From Vibrio parahaemolyticus (GTDB lineage: Bacteria > Pseudomonadota > Gammaproteobacteria > Enterobacterales > Vibrionaceae), in the NCBI RefSeq assembly GCF_900460535.1, contig NZ_UHIL01000002.1, positions 434,001 to 498,000 on the forward strand: 64,000 nt of DNA, in the 5' to 3' direction. The notes under the pieces are model-generated. The model saw only the letters and a program-made list of their open reading frames with translations, did no database searches and had not been told where the DNA came from. Shown here one piece after another: positions 25,783-35,094 of the stretch; within the stretch, counting starts at the first letter, position 1, and every line of letters begins with the position of its first letter. The translations under genes were made by a program, and so were the position numbers.

Positions 25783-25816
25783 ACATCGCGCCCAATGATG
25801 AAAGTGAGCGCGATGT
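25783..25816 (-). terminator. Possible terminator after napGH
   Basis: ACATCGCGC pairs with GCGCGATGT around a 16-base loop, about 40 bases beyond the napH stop, followed on the minus strand by TTTTC. The long loop and short T run make it a weak candidate. Confidence 0.45.
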
Positions 25817-25855
25817 GTAAAAGGCAAGAAAAAGGTTGATAAGTGACTTATCGAC

Positions 25856-26710
25856 TTAGTCGATGTTTTTCACATTAAGGCGATTTTTGAACTCAAACAC
25901 ATGTTCTGGACAAACATCCAAACAGCGGCCACAACTTATGCAGTTTTGATCCATAACTCGACGATCTCCCTCTTTCAAAGGCTGCCGAAGCACTTCTGGC
26001 TCTGGGCAAACGTAAAAGCAATCCATGCATTTCGTGCAATCTTCGCGGCGGACAGCGGTAACACGCAACAGGCTTTTTCGGCCTATCACGCCATAGGTTG
26101 CACCCAGTGGACATAAGTGCCCACACCACCCATGCTCAACTAAGAGTAAATCCAGTACGAACACCAGTGCGATCAGCACCCAACCTGTGCCCATACCAAA
26201 CACCAATCCGCGATGCAGTGCCGCCACTGGATCTAACCATGTCCAAAGAATCGCGCCAGACAGCGCACTGCCCAACATCAAAACAGGGATCAGCCAATAG
26301 CGAATCGCAGGAGACCAACGATAGCTCGCTTTAATGTTGAACTTTCGGCGCAGCCACGCCGCTAAGTCCGTCACGATGTTCAACGGGCATACCCAAGCAC
26401 AAAATGCGCGCGGTGCTAAAATCGCGTAGAACACCACGACAATCACTACGCCTAACAACGCATTAAACTCCGGGATATGCCCTGTCGCCAAAGCTTGAAG
26501 CACAATTAACGGGTCACTTAAAGGGACCGTGTCGAACAACATACTCGATGAGAGGTTACCGGTTAGAACCCCTAATGTCGGCCCAGCCATAAACAGCGCA
26601 ATGATGGTGAGCTGACATAGCCGACGTAAAACCAGAAACCGATGCGCGCGCCACCAACCAAGCTTTTCAATCGCCTCTTTGCCAGCATTTTGAGCTAAGT
26701 TCTTTGCCAT
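25856..26710 (-). CDS. napH: Quinol dehydrogenase membrane component NapH
   Basis: 284 residues: four membrane helices (about 30-50, 80-100, 135-155, 170-190), the CxxxCP pair in FCAWVCPLN and HLCPLGATYG, and two C-terminal 4Fe-4S motifs (CTKCMDCFYVCPEPE and CISCGRCLDVCPEHV). NapH takes electrons from menaquinol or ubiquinol and passes them with NapG towards periplasmic nitrate reductase. It shares one base with the end of napG. No napFDABC genes lie in this window, so the electron acceptor must be encoded elsewhere. Confidence 0.92.
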   Translation of the reverse strand: MAKNLAQNAGKEAIEKLGWWRAHRFLVLRRLCQLTIIALFMAGPTLGVLTGNLSSSMLFDTVPLSDPLIVLQALATGHIPEFNALLGVVIVVVFYAILAPRAFCAWVCPLNIVTDLAAWLRRKFNIKASYRWSPAIRYWLIPVLMLGSALSGAILWTWLDPVAALHRGLVFGMGTGWVLIALVFVLDLLLVEHGWCGHLCPLGATYGVIGRKSLLRVTAVRREDCTKCMDCFYVCPEPEVLRQPLKEGDRRVMDQNCISCGRCLDVCPEHVFEFKNRLNVKNID

Positions 26711-27480
26711 TACTCACCTCCTTTTAGCGATTCAAGCGCACCTTCCGGTACAGGCGTCTCACTGGGGAGGGTATTTTCGAGTGGTTTGTCGATCTCTTTC
26801 CAACCAAAATTGTAATGGCTGCCCACTTTGCCTTTTGCCAAATCCGTCGGGACAACTTTAATAGCAGCGACATCCAACACGCACGCTTGTTCGCACTTAC
26901 CGCATCCGGTACACACTTCGGAATTCACTGTAGGGATAAGTTTGGCGTGATAACCGGTTCGGTCGTTGTGAACCATCTCTAATGTGATGGCTTCATCAAT
27001 CAGCGGACAAACGCGATAGCAAACGTCGCATCGTAGCCCTTGCCAGTTGAGGCAAGTTTCATGGTCAATAAGAACCGCTGTACCCATTCGAGCATCATCA
27101 ATATCGGTTAACTTCGGATCCAGCGCCCCACTCGGGCAAGCCACCACACAAGGAATGTCTTCGCACATTTCGCAGGGAATATCGCGCGCAGTAAAGTAAG
27201 GAGAACCAGTGGCTACAGGAGAAAGTAATGTCGCGAGTTTCAATGTGTCGTAAGGGCATGCTTGAACACACAAGCCACATCGAATACAGGCTGATTCGAA
27301 ATCGCCTTCTGGCAAAGCACCGGGTGGGCGAATAGGCACACCTTTGGTTTCTCGAGCTTGGCTTTGCAGCGATTGTAAGCCCAACACACACGCCGCTACG
27401 CCAACGCCTGCCGCAGTTCGGACCGTATCACGCAAAAATCGGCGCCGACTTTGCGATGTTTTAGACTGAGAGGATTTCAT
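26710..27480 (-). CDS. napG: Periplasmic ferredoxin-type protein NapG
   Basis: 256 residues with a twin-arginine signal ([24 protein letters not shown]) and four Cys clusters for 4Fe-4S centres: [40 protein letters not shown] and [14 protein letters not shown]. It is exported folded and hands electrons from NapH to the Nap chain. It is first of a two-gene operon whose upstream region has NarP-like and FNR-like sites, so expression under low oxygen with nitrate or nitrite is expected. Confidence 0.93.
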   Translation of the reverse strand: MKSSQSKTSQSRRRFLRDTVRTAAGVGVAACVLGLQSLQSQARETKGVPIRPPGALPEGDFESACIRCGLCVQACPYDTLKLATLLSPVATGSPYFTARDIPCEMCEDIPCVVACPSGALDPKLTDIDDARMGTAVLIDHETCLNWQGLRCDVCYRVCPLIDEAITLEMVHNDRTGYHAKLIPTVNSEVCTGCGKCEQACVLDVAAIKVVPTDLAKGKVGSHYNFGWKEIDKPLENTLPSETPVPEGALESLKGGE

Positions 27481-27534
27481 GCTATTTCCTCAACGAAACT
27501 CCTTTATCAAGTTAAGCATAAATAGCGCTAAACG

Positions 27535-27563
27535 TACCTCTTCCCCATACCTCATAAGAGGTA
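27535..27563 (-). promoter_or_regulatory. NarP/NarL-type heptamers upstream of napG
   Basis: TACCTCATAAGAGGTA (27548-27563) is a 7-2-7 inverted pair of NarP/NarL heptamers (consensus TACYYMT); one half matches perfectly and the other has one mismatch. An additional perfect heptamer, TACCTCT, lies at 27535-27541. The pair is the arrangement preferred by NarP at nap promoters. Confidence 0.72.
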
Positions 27564-27576
27564 ACTCCACCCTCAG

Positions 27577-27590
27577 TTGATTCAAGTCAA
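27577..27590 (-). promoter_or_regulatory. FNR-type site upstream of napG
   Basis: TTGATTCAAGTCAA matches the FNR consensus TTGAT-N4-ATCAA at 9 of 10 positions. It lies 28 bp (centre to centre) upstream of the NarP pair, similar in order to the E. coli napF promoter, where FNR sits upstream of NarP. Confidence 0.75.
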
Positions 27591-27875
27591 CTGATGTACA
27601 GTGCCGTCGTCACAGTTTGAATAATTCCATTTATTTCCTCCAACATGAAATTCACCACGATACTCTGCCGTGCACGCCATTTTCAGTACAATAATTCAAC
27701 ACCTTTGCAATCTATTCGCTAAATTCGAAGATAAATGACTACTAAAATTTAGAGAAATATAGCTATAACAACCTAATTTAAAAGGTGTTTATCTCTCAAA
27801 CTTCAAAAAATACTATCCAAAATAAGGAACTGTGGTTAGATTGAAAATTAATACTAAAAAGCGAAGGAGAGAAGC
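27591..27875. other. Remainder of the napG / acetyltransferase intergenic region
   Basis: AT-rich non-coding DNA between the FNR-like site and the acetyltransferase gene. It should hold the rightward promoter of that gene; GAAGGAGAG just before 27876 is its ribosome site. No other element was recognised. Confidence 0.5.
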
Positions 27876-28376
27876 ATGGAAATTATCGTACGTCCAACGA
27901 CTGTTGAAGACGCAGCGGCACTCGTAGAAATCTATTCACAACCAAAAGCACAACGTGAAACCCTGCAACTCCCAAAACCTTCGCTCGCAATGTGGGTAGA
28001 ACGATTGTCAAATATGCCCGCTGGTGTTTACAGCTACGTCGCTGAAATCGATGGTAAAGTAGTGGGTAACATTGGCTTTCATCACTCGCAGCGCCCAAGA
28101 ACGGCGCACACGGCCGCGTTTGGTATTGGCGTTCACGATCAGTTTCACGGTCTAGGCGTGGGAAGTAAGTTAATTGAGACAGTGACTGAACTGGCGGATA
28201 ACTGGCTAAACGTGAGAAGAATTCAAATAGAAGTAAATGCCGATAACGAGGCCGCGATTGGCCTGTACAAAAAGCATGGTTTTGAAATTGAAGGAGAGGC
28301 GATTGATGCCTCATTCCGAGATGGCGAGTTCATCAATACCTATTACATGGCACGTATCAGACCAAGTAAAAAATAA
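27876..28376 (+). CDS. GNAT N-acetyltransferase (YhhY/AaaT-like)
   Basis: 166 residues spanning one GNAT fold. The acetyl-CoA loop reads FHGLGVGSKLIE, followed by NADNEAAIGLYKKHGFEIEGE and a C-terminal GEFINTYYMARI. The start (EIIVRPTTVEDAAALVEIYSQP) and end resemble E. coli YhhY/AaaT, which acetylates L-phenylalanine and L-methionine. Substrate identity here is inferred. A strong AAGGAGAG precedes the ATG. It is a single gene with its own terminator. Confidence 0.85.
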   Translation: MEIIVRPTTVEDAAALVEIYSQPKAQRETLQLPKPSLAMWVERLSNMPAGVYSYVAEIDGKVVGNIGFHHSQRPRTAHTAAFGIGVHDQFHGLGVGSKLIETVTELADNWLNVRRIQIEVNADNEAAIGLYKKHGFEIEGEAIDASFRDGEFINTYYMARIRPSKK

Positions 28377-28409
28377 AGAAAAGCCTCCTACTAGTTGGAG
28401 GCTTTTCTT
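28376..28409. terminator. Bidirectional terminator between acetyltransferase and kinase-like genes
   Basis: A perfect 13-bp stem (AAGAAAAGCCTCC / GGAGGCTTTTCTT) with an 8-base loop, T-rich on both exits, lies between convergent genes. Confidence 0.93.
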
Positions 28410-28422
28410 TTTAAACTTCGAC

Positions 28423-29397
28423 TCACTTTCGTAAGTAAGCCAACGCTCTGCGAGTCAATGCTTCTGTGTAGGGATTGATCTTCCAGTGGTCAGGACTCCA
28501 ACCTTTCACAAAGCGCTGAAAGTCAGCCCACGCGACCGCAAACAAAGGACGCCATTCACGCTCGACTTCATCGGGGTCGAGATTCGACTGATAAACCATT
28601 AACGCCTGTTGCAACTGAGCGAAATACGTATCCAAGACCCAAACTTCCATCTCTGCACAACGTTCTGGCTTGACGGCGCTACTCATAAACAGTGCCACAT
28701 CTTTCATCGCACAGCCATGTCCGACGTATTGAAAGTCGACCGCAGCAACGCTCAATTCATCTTGCTCAAAACAGAAGTTCGCCAATTTGGCATCACCGTG
28801 TACAAGCGTCTTGAACTTGGCTTGCGAAAGCGTTTGATCAATCAATTGAGCGGCATTTTTTAGCTCGGTGTCTTGCAATGCCTCAAGCTCATCGGGTCTG
28901 GTTGCCAAGTGCCAGTACGTGCCGGTATGCCACAGCTTATCCGAGCAAACACCGATGTAGCGCGCATGAAAATTCGCCAACCAAGTAAGGCAGGCTCGTA
29001 GATGTTCTAGCTTTGCATCGGTGATGATTTTTGGAAAACCCGCCTCGGCGAGATCTTCCATCACAATGAGCCATTCATTCTCCGACTGAAACGTTTTTAA
29101 GCCTTGTGGTACTCGACAGTGCGAGTCCATGACTCCGGAAAAATGCGCGTACCAACTGACTTCAACCTGATAAGAGTGCAGCTTTCTTTGGTGAGAACGG
29201 TCTGTATTCCAGCCTCTAGGGTGTTCAGAAGGTTTAGGCAATTTGACGTGTTTTACAATGACAGAGCGTTTAGCGAATATCAGCCGAACCAATTCTCCGT
29301 AACCGCCCCAAAGTGACTGGATTACTTCGCTCGACAGCAATTCACCGAGATCAAGATCCTGGCTGATATTTTGATACAAAAGGTGGTGATCATTCAT
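28423..29397 (-). CDS. Phosphotransferase-family (APH/choline-kinase-like) protein
   Basis: 324 residues from the ATG at 29397. The catalytic loop reads LVHGDAKLANF and the metal-binding motif AAVDFQYVG replaces the usual DFD/DFG by DFQ. Upstream are a lysine for ATP (VIVKHVK) and LIVMEDLAEAGFP. It belongs to the aminoglycoside-phosphotransferase/choline-kinase/ecdysteroid-kinase fold group; the substrate is unknown. The ATG lies 2 bases after the stop of the small acetyltransferase gene, so the two are translationally coupled. A longer start (TTG, 29421) would overlap that gene. Confidence 0.78.
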   Translation of the reverse strand: MNDHHLLYQNISQDLDLGELLSSEVIQSLWGGYGELVRLIFAKRSVIVKHVKLPKPSEHPRGWNTDRSHQRKLHSYQVEVSWYAHFSGVMDSHCRVPQGLKTFQSENEWLIVMEDLAEAGFPKIITDAKLEHLRACLTWLANFHARYIGVCSDKLWHTGTYWHLATRPDELEALQDTELKNAAQLIDQTLSQAKFKTLVHGDAKLANFCFEQDELSVAAVDFQYVGHGCAMKDVALFMSSAVKPERCAEMEVWVLDTYFAQLQQALMVYQSNLDPDEVEREWRPLFAVAWADFQRFVKGWSPDHWKINPYTEALTRRALAYLRK

Positions 29398-29399
29398 AC

Positions 29400-29675
29400 T
29401 CAAGCAAGAAGATGCGACCAAGCTTGGTTACGGTTGATGTAATGCGCCACATACGGGCAAACCGGTTCGATTTTATAACCCAGTGCTTCAATTTCTGGGA
29501 GTACCGCTTCCATCATTACTTTGCCATAACCTTTGCCGCGCAGCTCTTCTGGTACGACCGTCGATGTTATGTGCATCACATCATTTTTCAACTCGTAGAC
29601 CACTTTTGCTTTGAAGTCTTGCTCTAAATCAACCCAAAAGAGGCCACTTTCAGTGTCGTGAATCACTTTATGCAT
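29400..29675 (-). CDS. Small GNAT-fold acetyltransferase (YidJ/NATD1 type)
   Basis: 91 residues, the typical size of the minimal COG2388 GNAT family. It contains MHITSTVVPEELRGKGYGKVMMEAVLPEIEALGYKIEPVCPYVAHYI, with RGKGYGK as the acetyl-CoA loop. The substrate is not known for most members. It is immediately followed by the kinase-like gene. Confidence 0.85.
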   Translation of the reverse strand: MHKVIHDTESGLFWVDLEQDFKAKVVYELKNDVMHITSTVVPEELRGKGYGKVMMEAVLPEIEALGYKIEPVCPYVAHYINRNQAWSHLLA

Positions 29676-29816
29676 ATCTTCTTCTCTAATTTTGTTACGG
29701 ATTTATTGAATCAAACTATATCACTGAATAAAATCATTACCACGCAAAGACACCCAGTCGTTTAGTGCTAAATTTCATAGCAGTCACCTCTTCTCAAATC
29801 AGGTACGACAATAAGA

Positions 29817-30560
29817 ATGAGAAATATGATAACCAGTGCCAGAGACGGCAATCTACCTCTGCAGAGTAAGAGAGCACCAGAACGTCAGGCCACCACATTA
29901 AACAGCACCGATGCAATGGCGATGGTTGAGCATGGTAGTGAAGTCACTCTCAATGTGACCACGCCTGTTGGAACGAAGTTCATCACCACCAGTACGTTTG
30001 TCGGCTGCCACTCTAACAATACGGCATTGATCGAAGTTCCGAATATTTCCGATGAAGATTTGAAATTCTATTTTCAAGAAGGCTTTTGGATAAACGTAAA
30101 AGCGTATTCTCATCGTGGCGAAGGCGCAGTCATCCCTTTTAGGGCTCAGCTTCAACATCGCTTGGGCGACCCTTATCCCATTTTAGTGCTTAACCTTCCC
30201 AATACAATGCAGGTATTCCAACTTCGTAAAGAAGTGCGTTATGAGGTGAATTTGAAAGCGCGAGTCCGCTTGGATGAATATCGAAGTGAGTGTGAGATCA
30301 GAGACCTGTCTCGCAGCGGCTGTCGTTTTGTGACATCGCCAATGAGCCGACCTTTACAAGTTGGCGACCGTATCACTCTAGACCTCACCATGCCTAGTGA
30401 TGGTCGCATGTTAGCGCCACTGAATGGTCGTATTTGCAACCTTCAAAAATCGACTCACTATGCCCGCTACGGAATGGAGTTTGATGAGGTAGGCAAAACT
30501 AACGCCAAGAGTCTGCTGAGCCATCTCAAATTCGACGGCACCAAGCTGAAGTTGAAATAA
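29817..30560 (+). CDS. PilZ-domain c-di-GMP receptor with YcgR-like N-terminal domain
   Basis: 247 residues. The N-terminal barrel (about 35-130) resembles the YcgR N-domain. The PilZ domain (about 133-235) has both c-di-GMP binding motifs intact: R137-x3-R141 (RKEVR) and D163-x-S-x2-G168 (DLSRSG). Such proteins adjust flagellar or surface functions when c-di-GMP rises. It lies convergent to a chemotaxis receptor gene, but there is no further evidence of its partner. Confidence 0.9.
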   Translation: MRNMITSARDGNLPLQSKRAPERQATTLNSTDAMAMVEHGSEVTLNVTTPVGTKFITTSTFVGCHSNNTALIEVPNISDEDLKFYFQEGFWINVKAYSHRGEGAVIPFRAQLQHRLGDPYPILVLNLPNTMQVFQLRKEVRYEVNLKARVRLDEYRSECEIRDLSRSGCRFVTSPMSRPLQVGDRITLDLTMPSDGRMLAPLNGRICNLQKSTHYARYGMEFDEVGKTNAKSLLSHLKFDGTKLKLK

Positions 30561-30623
30561 ATTCGAACGGCCTAGAGCCATGAAGTTGCTAGAGCACGTA
30601 TTCGTTCTTGAAAAACGAGCATT

Positions 30624-30649
30624 AAAAAGGCACCCGAGGGTGCCTTTTT
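30624..30649. terminator. Bidirectional terminator between PilZ and chemotaxis genes
   Basis: AAAAAGGCACC pairs with GGTGCCTTTTT around a 4-base loop (CGAG), with T runs on both sides, between convergent genes. Confidence 0.92.
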
Positions 30650-30683
30650 GCTGAGACCATATTTAAAAACGTAAAGCAAAAGC

Positions 30684-32312
30684 TTACAGCTTAAAGAAGC
30701 TCAACTGTTCTTTTTGCTTTTCAGCCAGTAGTGATAGCTCGCTACTTGCGCTTGCGCTTTGGCTGATGCCCGCTACATTTTGGTTCACAAGTTCAGACAT
30801 GTTAACCACGTTGCGGTTGATGTCTTGAGTGACTTGAGATTGCTCTTCCGCAGCTGTCGCTACTTGTGTGTTTGAATCGTTGATGTTCGCAACAGATTCC
30901 GTAATACCGATCAACGCATCGTTCGCTTGCTGAGTCAGCTCGTTGTTACGAGTTAACATTTCTAGACTAACCTGCATGCTGTCGTTAGCAAGGCCAGATT
31001 GCGCTTGTAGCTCTTCAATGATTGTTGAGATTTCTTGCGTTGAATCTTGAGTACGCGCCGCTAGCATACGAACTTCATCCGCTACTACCGCAAAACCACG
31101 ACCAGATTCACCAGCACGTGCAGCTTCAATCGCTGCGTTCAACGCCAACAAGTTCGTTTGTTCAGATACACCGCGAATCACTTCGATAACATCGTTGATC
31201 TGTACTGATTGCTCTTTTAGACGCAGTACAACTTGCGCGGCATCGTTCAATGCTTGAGACATTTGCGCACTTGCTTCCGCACTTTCTTGGAAGATAGCCA
31301 AACCAGATTGAGCTAGACCGTCCGCTTCGCGTGCTGTCGCATCAGCAGAGGTCGCATTGTCACTTACGTTGTTTGCAGTGCTTGCTAGCTCATTTACCGC
31401 AGAAGCAACTTGTTCGATTTCTGCCAATTCTTGTTGAGCGTTCGCTTCTGCTTGCGTCATTACTGCAGCAAGTTCTGTTGATGCAGACGCCACTTCTTCA
31501 CTGATTCGAGTTAACTGATCAACGATGCTGTAAAGTTGAGACGCGGTTTGGTTAACGTCTTTGCTTAGCTGAGCAATCTCGTTGTCGCCTTCGACATCCG
31601 CACGGACAGAAAGGTTACCAGCCGCCAGTTCACGCATCACACGTTGCAGCTTTTGGATTGGTGTAACAATCATGCCAGATAGGAACCATGCGCCAATAAG
31701 CGAGAACACAAATACAGCAAGAACCGTCAGCATCGCATTGGTTTGAACACGCTCGTTTTGTGCGTTACTTTTTGCTGTTGATTCAACCGCTTGATCGTTC
31801 ACGTGTTTAGACAAAGTGTTGATGCCTTGCACCATTTCATTACCAACACGGCGGTACTCAGAAATAAATGCACGGTATTCGTTGTCTGATTTCAGACCTT
31901 GATCGTATTGGTTGAAAAACGCTACAGAGCGCTGTGAGTACTGCACATACGCTTCAATCGCTTTACGCACTTCAATCGCATCTTCACGAAACAGGTTGCG
32001 CGCTTCGATCGCACTTAGATCCGCTTCAACTTGTTTCAAGCCTGCTTTTAGCTCATTTAGGAACGTTTCACGACGAGAAGCATCGTAAATTGCGTAAACC
32101 GCGCTGATGCGCAATGGGTAAATTTGATCGTCGATACGCGCCAAAGTGTCTTTATGGAAAACCAAAGACTCTTGGTTAGAAGCAATAACGTCTTGCTCCG
32201 CTTGAAGATTGTTTTTAGTAATCCACAGAGCAATAAACAAAACAATAGCGGTAAATAATACCGGAACCAAAATTTGGGTTCGTACTGACAAGTTTTTCAG
32301 TGATAGCTGCAT
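30684..32312 (-). CDS. Methyl-accepting chemotaxis protein
   Basis: 542 residues. A first membrane helix (about 11-30) is followed by a periplasmic helical sensor domain of about 165 residues, a second membrane helix (about 193-215), a HAMP domain (about 216-268) and a signalling coiled coil. The conserved hairpin tip reads [32 protein letters not shown]. The four-helix-bundle-like sensor gives no ligand clue. There is no C-terminal CheR-binding pentapeptide. It should signal through CheW/CheA to the flagellar motor. Single gene. Confidence 0.93.
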   Translation of the reverse strand: MQLSLKNLSVRTQILVPVLFTAIVLFIALWITKNNLQAEQDVIASNQESLVFHKDTLARIDDQIYPLRISAVYAIYDASRRETFLNELKAGLKQVEADLSAIEARNLFREDAIEVRKAIEAYVQYSQRSVAFFNQYDQGLKSDNEYRAFISEYRRVGNEMVQGINTLSKHVNDQAVESTAKSNAQNERVQTNAMLTVLAVFVFSLIGAWFLSGMIVTPIQKLQRVMRELAAGNLSVRADVEGDNEIAQLSKDVNQTASQLYSIVDQLTRISEEVASASTELAAVMTQAEANAQQELAEIEQVASAVNELASTANNVSDNATSADATAREADGLAQSGLAIFQESAEASAQMSQALNDAAQVVLRLKEQSVQINDVIEVIRGVSEQTNLLALNAAIEAARAGESGRGFAVVADEVRMLAARTQDSTQEISTIIEELQAQSGLANDSMQVSLEMLTRNNELTQQANDALIGITESVANINDSNTQVATAAEEQSQVTQDINRNVVNMSELVNQNVAGISQSASASSELSLLAEKQKEQLSFFKL

Positions 32313-32453
32313 GACTGGACCTCAGTTATATGCGTGATGCCTACTTGCTTCCATGCGACGGGATTGTTCCCGGACGAATAAACAAGTGGCGAATATTAGA
32401 GGTCGATCACACTTTTGTCTAGTACAAAAAGTCCCCATTTTCAATCTGTTATT

Positions 32454-32487
32454 GACAATATCCCGACACTAGTGTCGGGATATTGTC
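32454..32487. repeat. Perfect 34-bp palindrome
   Basis: 17-base arms (GACAATATCCCGACACT and its exact complement) meet with no spacer. It lies between the start of the chemotaxis gene and the stop of the Lon-like protease gene. It could terminate the protease transcript, but neither exit has a clear T run. An operator or a strong RNA hairpin (loop ACTAGT) are alternatives. Confidence 0.9.
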
Positions 32488-32546
32488 GTTATTACAAGTT
32501 GTGATTAATTGTGATGATATTTATTCACATCCAGAGCAAATATCGC

Positions 32547-34907
32547 TTACTTTCTCAGCGAATTGAGCTTCGCTTGAGCAAGGCCAAAAATCGTATCAAT
32601 CGGGTAAGAACCTTCGTCCGTCGGCTCACCTGCCACCTTGCCGGTGAACAGTTCAATGGCTTCAGTCACGTGGTCAATTGCCCAAATATGGAACTCCCCT
32701 TTTTCTACCGCTTTCACGATGTCAGCGCGTAGCATCAAGTTATGAACATTCGAACGAGGAATGATCACGCCCTGTCCGGAGTGACGACCTTTGATCACAC
32801 ACACATCATAGAAACCTTCGATTTTTTCGTTTACGCCACCAATCGGCTGCGCTTCACCAAATTGGTTCATTGACCCCGTGATCGCGATATCTTGTCGATT
32901 TGGTTGTTTAGAAAAAGCCGAAACGACCGCACAAAACTCCGCCATGCTCGCGCTGTCTCCGTCGACGCCACCGTATGATTGCTCAAAGGTAATCGTCGTC
33001 GTGAGTGGCACTCGCGCCGTTTTGCCGAATACGGAAGACAGATAAGCCGATAGGATCATCACACCTTTTGAATGGATACTGCCACCAAGATCGACGCTGC
33101 GTTCAATATCGATAACGTCGCCATCGCCGTAGCATGTTGTGGCAGTAATACGGTTAGGCGCACCAAACATATAATCGCTGGTACTCAACACCGACAAAGC
33201 GTTCACTTGCCCTATCGCCGAACCTTCAGTGAGAATCAACGTAGTGCCGTTTAAGAACGTCTCCATCACACTGTCTCGCAAACGGCTGACACGCATCTCC
33301 TGATTTTTCATCGCCTCTTCGACGTGGCCAATGCGGATCATGTTTGAGTTTGCTTGGCGAGCCACGTAGTTCGACTCTCGAAGCAAGTTGGCGATATTAG
33401 CCGAATGCAGAGATAGCTTGGATTGGTCGCCAGACAAACGTGAGCTGTATTCGATGATTCGAGCAATGGCTTTGCGATCGCAATGCAGCATATTGTTGTC
33501 ATGCACCACGCTAGAGATAAAGCGCGCGTAATGCAGCTCAGACTCCGGCGTACGTTTCATTTCGTCTTCGAAATCTGCCGTCACACGGAACAATTCGCTG
33601 AACTCTGGATCGTAATGTTGGAGTAATTGGTAAGTTCGGTAATCACCAAACAAGATGATTTTGATATCAAGCGGGATCGGTTCAGGATCTAATGAAACCG
33701 CCCCCGTCAACGTCACCTCTTTTTCTAATGACGTAAAGCTTAGTTGGCGAGAGCGCAGCGCACGTTTTAAGCCATCCCAGACATACGGCTGCTCCAACAC
33801 TTTTTGCGCGTCCATCAACAGAACGCCGCCGTTGGCTTTGTGCAAACTACCTGCGCGGATCAATGAGAAGTCGGTAAAGACTGTTCCTTTGAATGTCGCA
33901 GTTTCAATCGAGCCAAACAGTGAGTGGTAATTTGGGTTCTCTTCCACCACGATTGGGAAATCGCTGTTGTTACGACTCACTAACACGTTCACTTTGTAGC
34001 GACGAGGCAACTTTTTATCTAAAGACGCAGCAGCAATCTCACCTTGTTCACCACTTTGATCGAGGAAAATATCCGCGTTTTCAACGATATCTTTTTGCAG
34101 CTCCGTCAAATAGGTTTTGATTTCGGAGTATTCCGAATAATCCACTTTGAGCTTTTTAATGAAGTGAGTAATCACGTCGAGCGTAACTTCATCATTCAAC
34201 TTTTTGATTTTGTCGCTGTAGGTATCCTCCCACTCGGTCAGTTCACGCACCATGGAACGTAAACTCACCTCTAACGCATCAATGCTGTCACTGAACTGTT
34301 CTTGCTCTTTTTTGCTCAAGGCATCAAAAGATTCTTCAGTGTGCAACTCATCGCCATTCATGGCGACAAATTGATAATCGCCTTGCGATGTGATCGTCAG
34401 GCTGATGCCGTGCTCTTTTGCTTCACGACTAATGCGGTCCAATTCATTTTGCTGTTTGTTTGCCAACTGGTTTTTCAAACGATCAGCACGGCTAAAGTAC
34501 ATTTCGTTATCAAAAGCTAATGGCAGCGCGTTAAGCAATTTCCCCATTAAGGCTTCAATATCAACACGCAGTTTGTTACCGATTCCACAAGGGAGCTTTA
34601 ACACTTTAGGCGTGCGTGTATCTTCAAAATTCGCGACGTAACACCAGTCAAATAACGCATCGGCGTCATGCTGGTGACGATTCAAATAGCGCAGAATCAT
34701 CGTGCGCTTACCTAGCCCGTTCTGACCGATGGCGTAAATGTTGTACCCTTTTTCCTTAATTGACATCGCAAACTCGACCGCTTTTTGCGCACGCTCTTGT
34801 CCCACGATTTCGTCAATAGGAGGCAGTTCCTTGGTCGACTTACATGGCATATTCTCTAGATCCGCTACAGAATACAGCTGTTGAGGTTCCAATCTTAGTA
34901 TTGCCAT
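32547..34907 (-). CDS. Lon-like ATP-dependent protease (YcbZ/LonB type)
   Basis: 786 residues. An AAA region near the N-terminus has a variant P-loop (GQNGLGKRT, about 60-70) and a large central insertion including a coiled coil. The C-terminal Lon protease domain has the Ser/Lys dyad S652 (GGVDGDSAS) and K695 (GGVNEKIEG), 43 residues apart exactly as in E. coli Lon. There is no N-terminal Lon substrate-recognition domain or membrane helix. Relatives such as E. coli YcbZ are poorly understood. A good AAGGA precedes the ATG. Single gene. Confidence 0.87.
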   Translation of the reverse strand: MAILRLEPQQLYSVADLENMPCKSTKELPPIDEIVGQERAQKAVEFAMSIKEKGYNIYAIGQNGLGKRTMILRYLNRHQHDADALFDWCYVANFEDTRTPKVLKLPCGIGNKLRVDIEALMGKLLNALPLAFDNEMYFSRADRLKNQLANKQQNELDRISREAKEHGISLTITSQGDYQFVAMNGDELHTEESFDALSKKEQEQFSDSIDALEVSLRSMVRELTEWEDTYSDKIKKLNDEVTLDVITHFIKKLKVDYSEYSEIKTYLTELQKDIVENADIFLDQSGEQGEIAAASLDKKLPRRYKVNVLVSRNNSDFPIVVEENPNYHSLFGSIETATFKGTVFTDFSLIRAGSLHKANGGVLLMDAQKVLEQPYVWDGLKRALRSRQLSFTSLEKEVTLTGAVSLDPEPIPLDIKIILFGDYRTYQLLQHYDPEFSELFRVTADFEDEMKRTPESELHYARFISSVVHDNNMLHCDRKAIARIIEYSSRLSGDQSKLSLHSANIANLLRESNYVARQANSNMIRIGHVEEAMKNQEMRVSRLRDSVMETFLNGTTLILTEGSAIGQVNALSVLSTSDYMFGAPNRITATTCYGDGDVIDIERSVDLGGSIHSKGVMILSAYLSSVFGKTARVPLTTTITFEQSYGGVDGDSASMAEFCAVVSAFSKQPNRQDIAITGSMNQFGEAQPIGGVNEKIEGFYDVCVIKGRHSGQGVIIPRSNVHNLMLRADIVKAVEKGEFHIWAIDHVTEAIELFTGKVAGEPTDEGSYPIDTIFGLAQAKLNSLRK

Positions 34908-35094
34908 ATCCGCTTCCTTTTTCTTATTGTCGTAACTTGAGTGTAGAGATTATTTGTTTAATTTTAAGTGATTTAGCTTACACCATGGTTTAATCGCACA
35001 CTTTATGACCATAAAAATGAAAACAATACGCACTTGCAATTGATAATTAATTTCATTTAATATCTTCAGCAAATCAACTTTTGTGGAGATGGAC

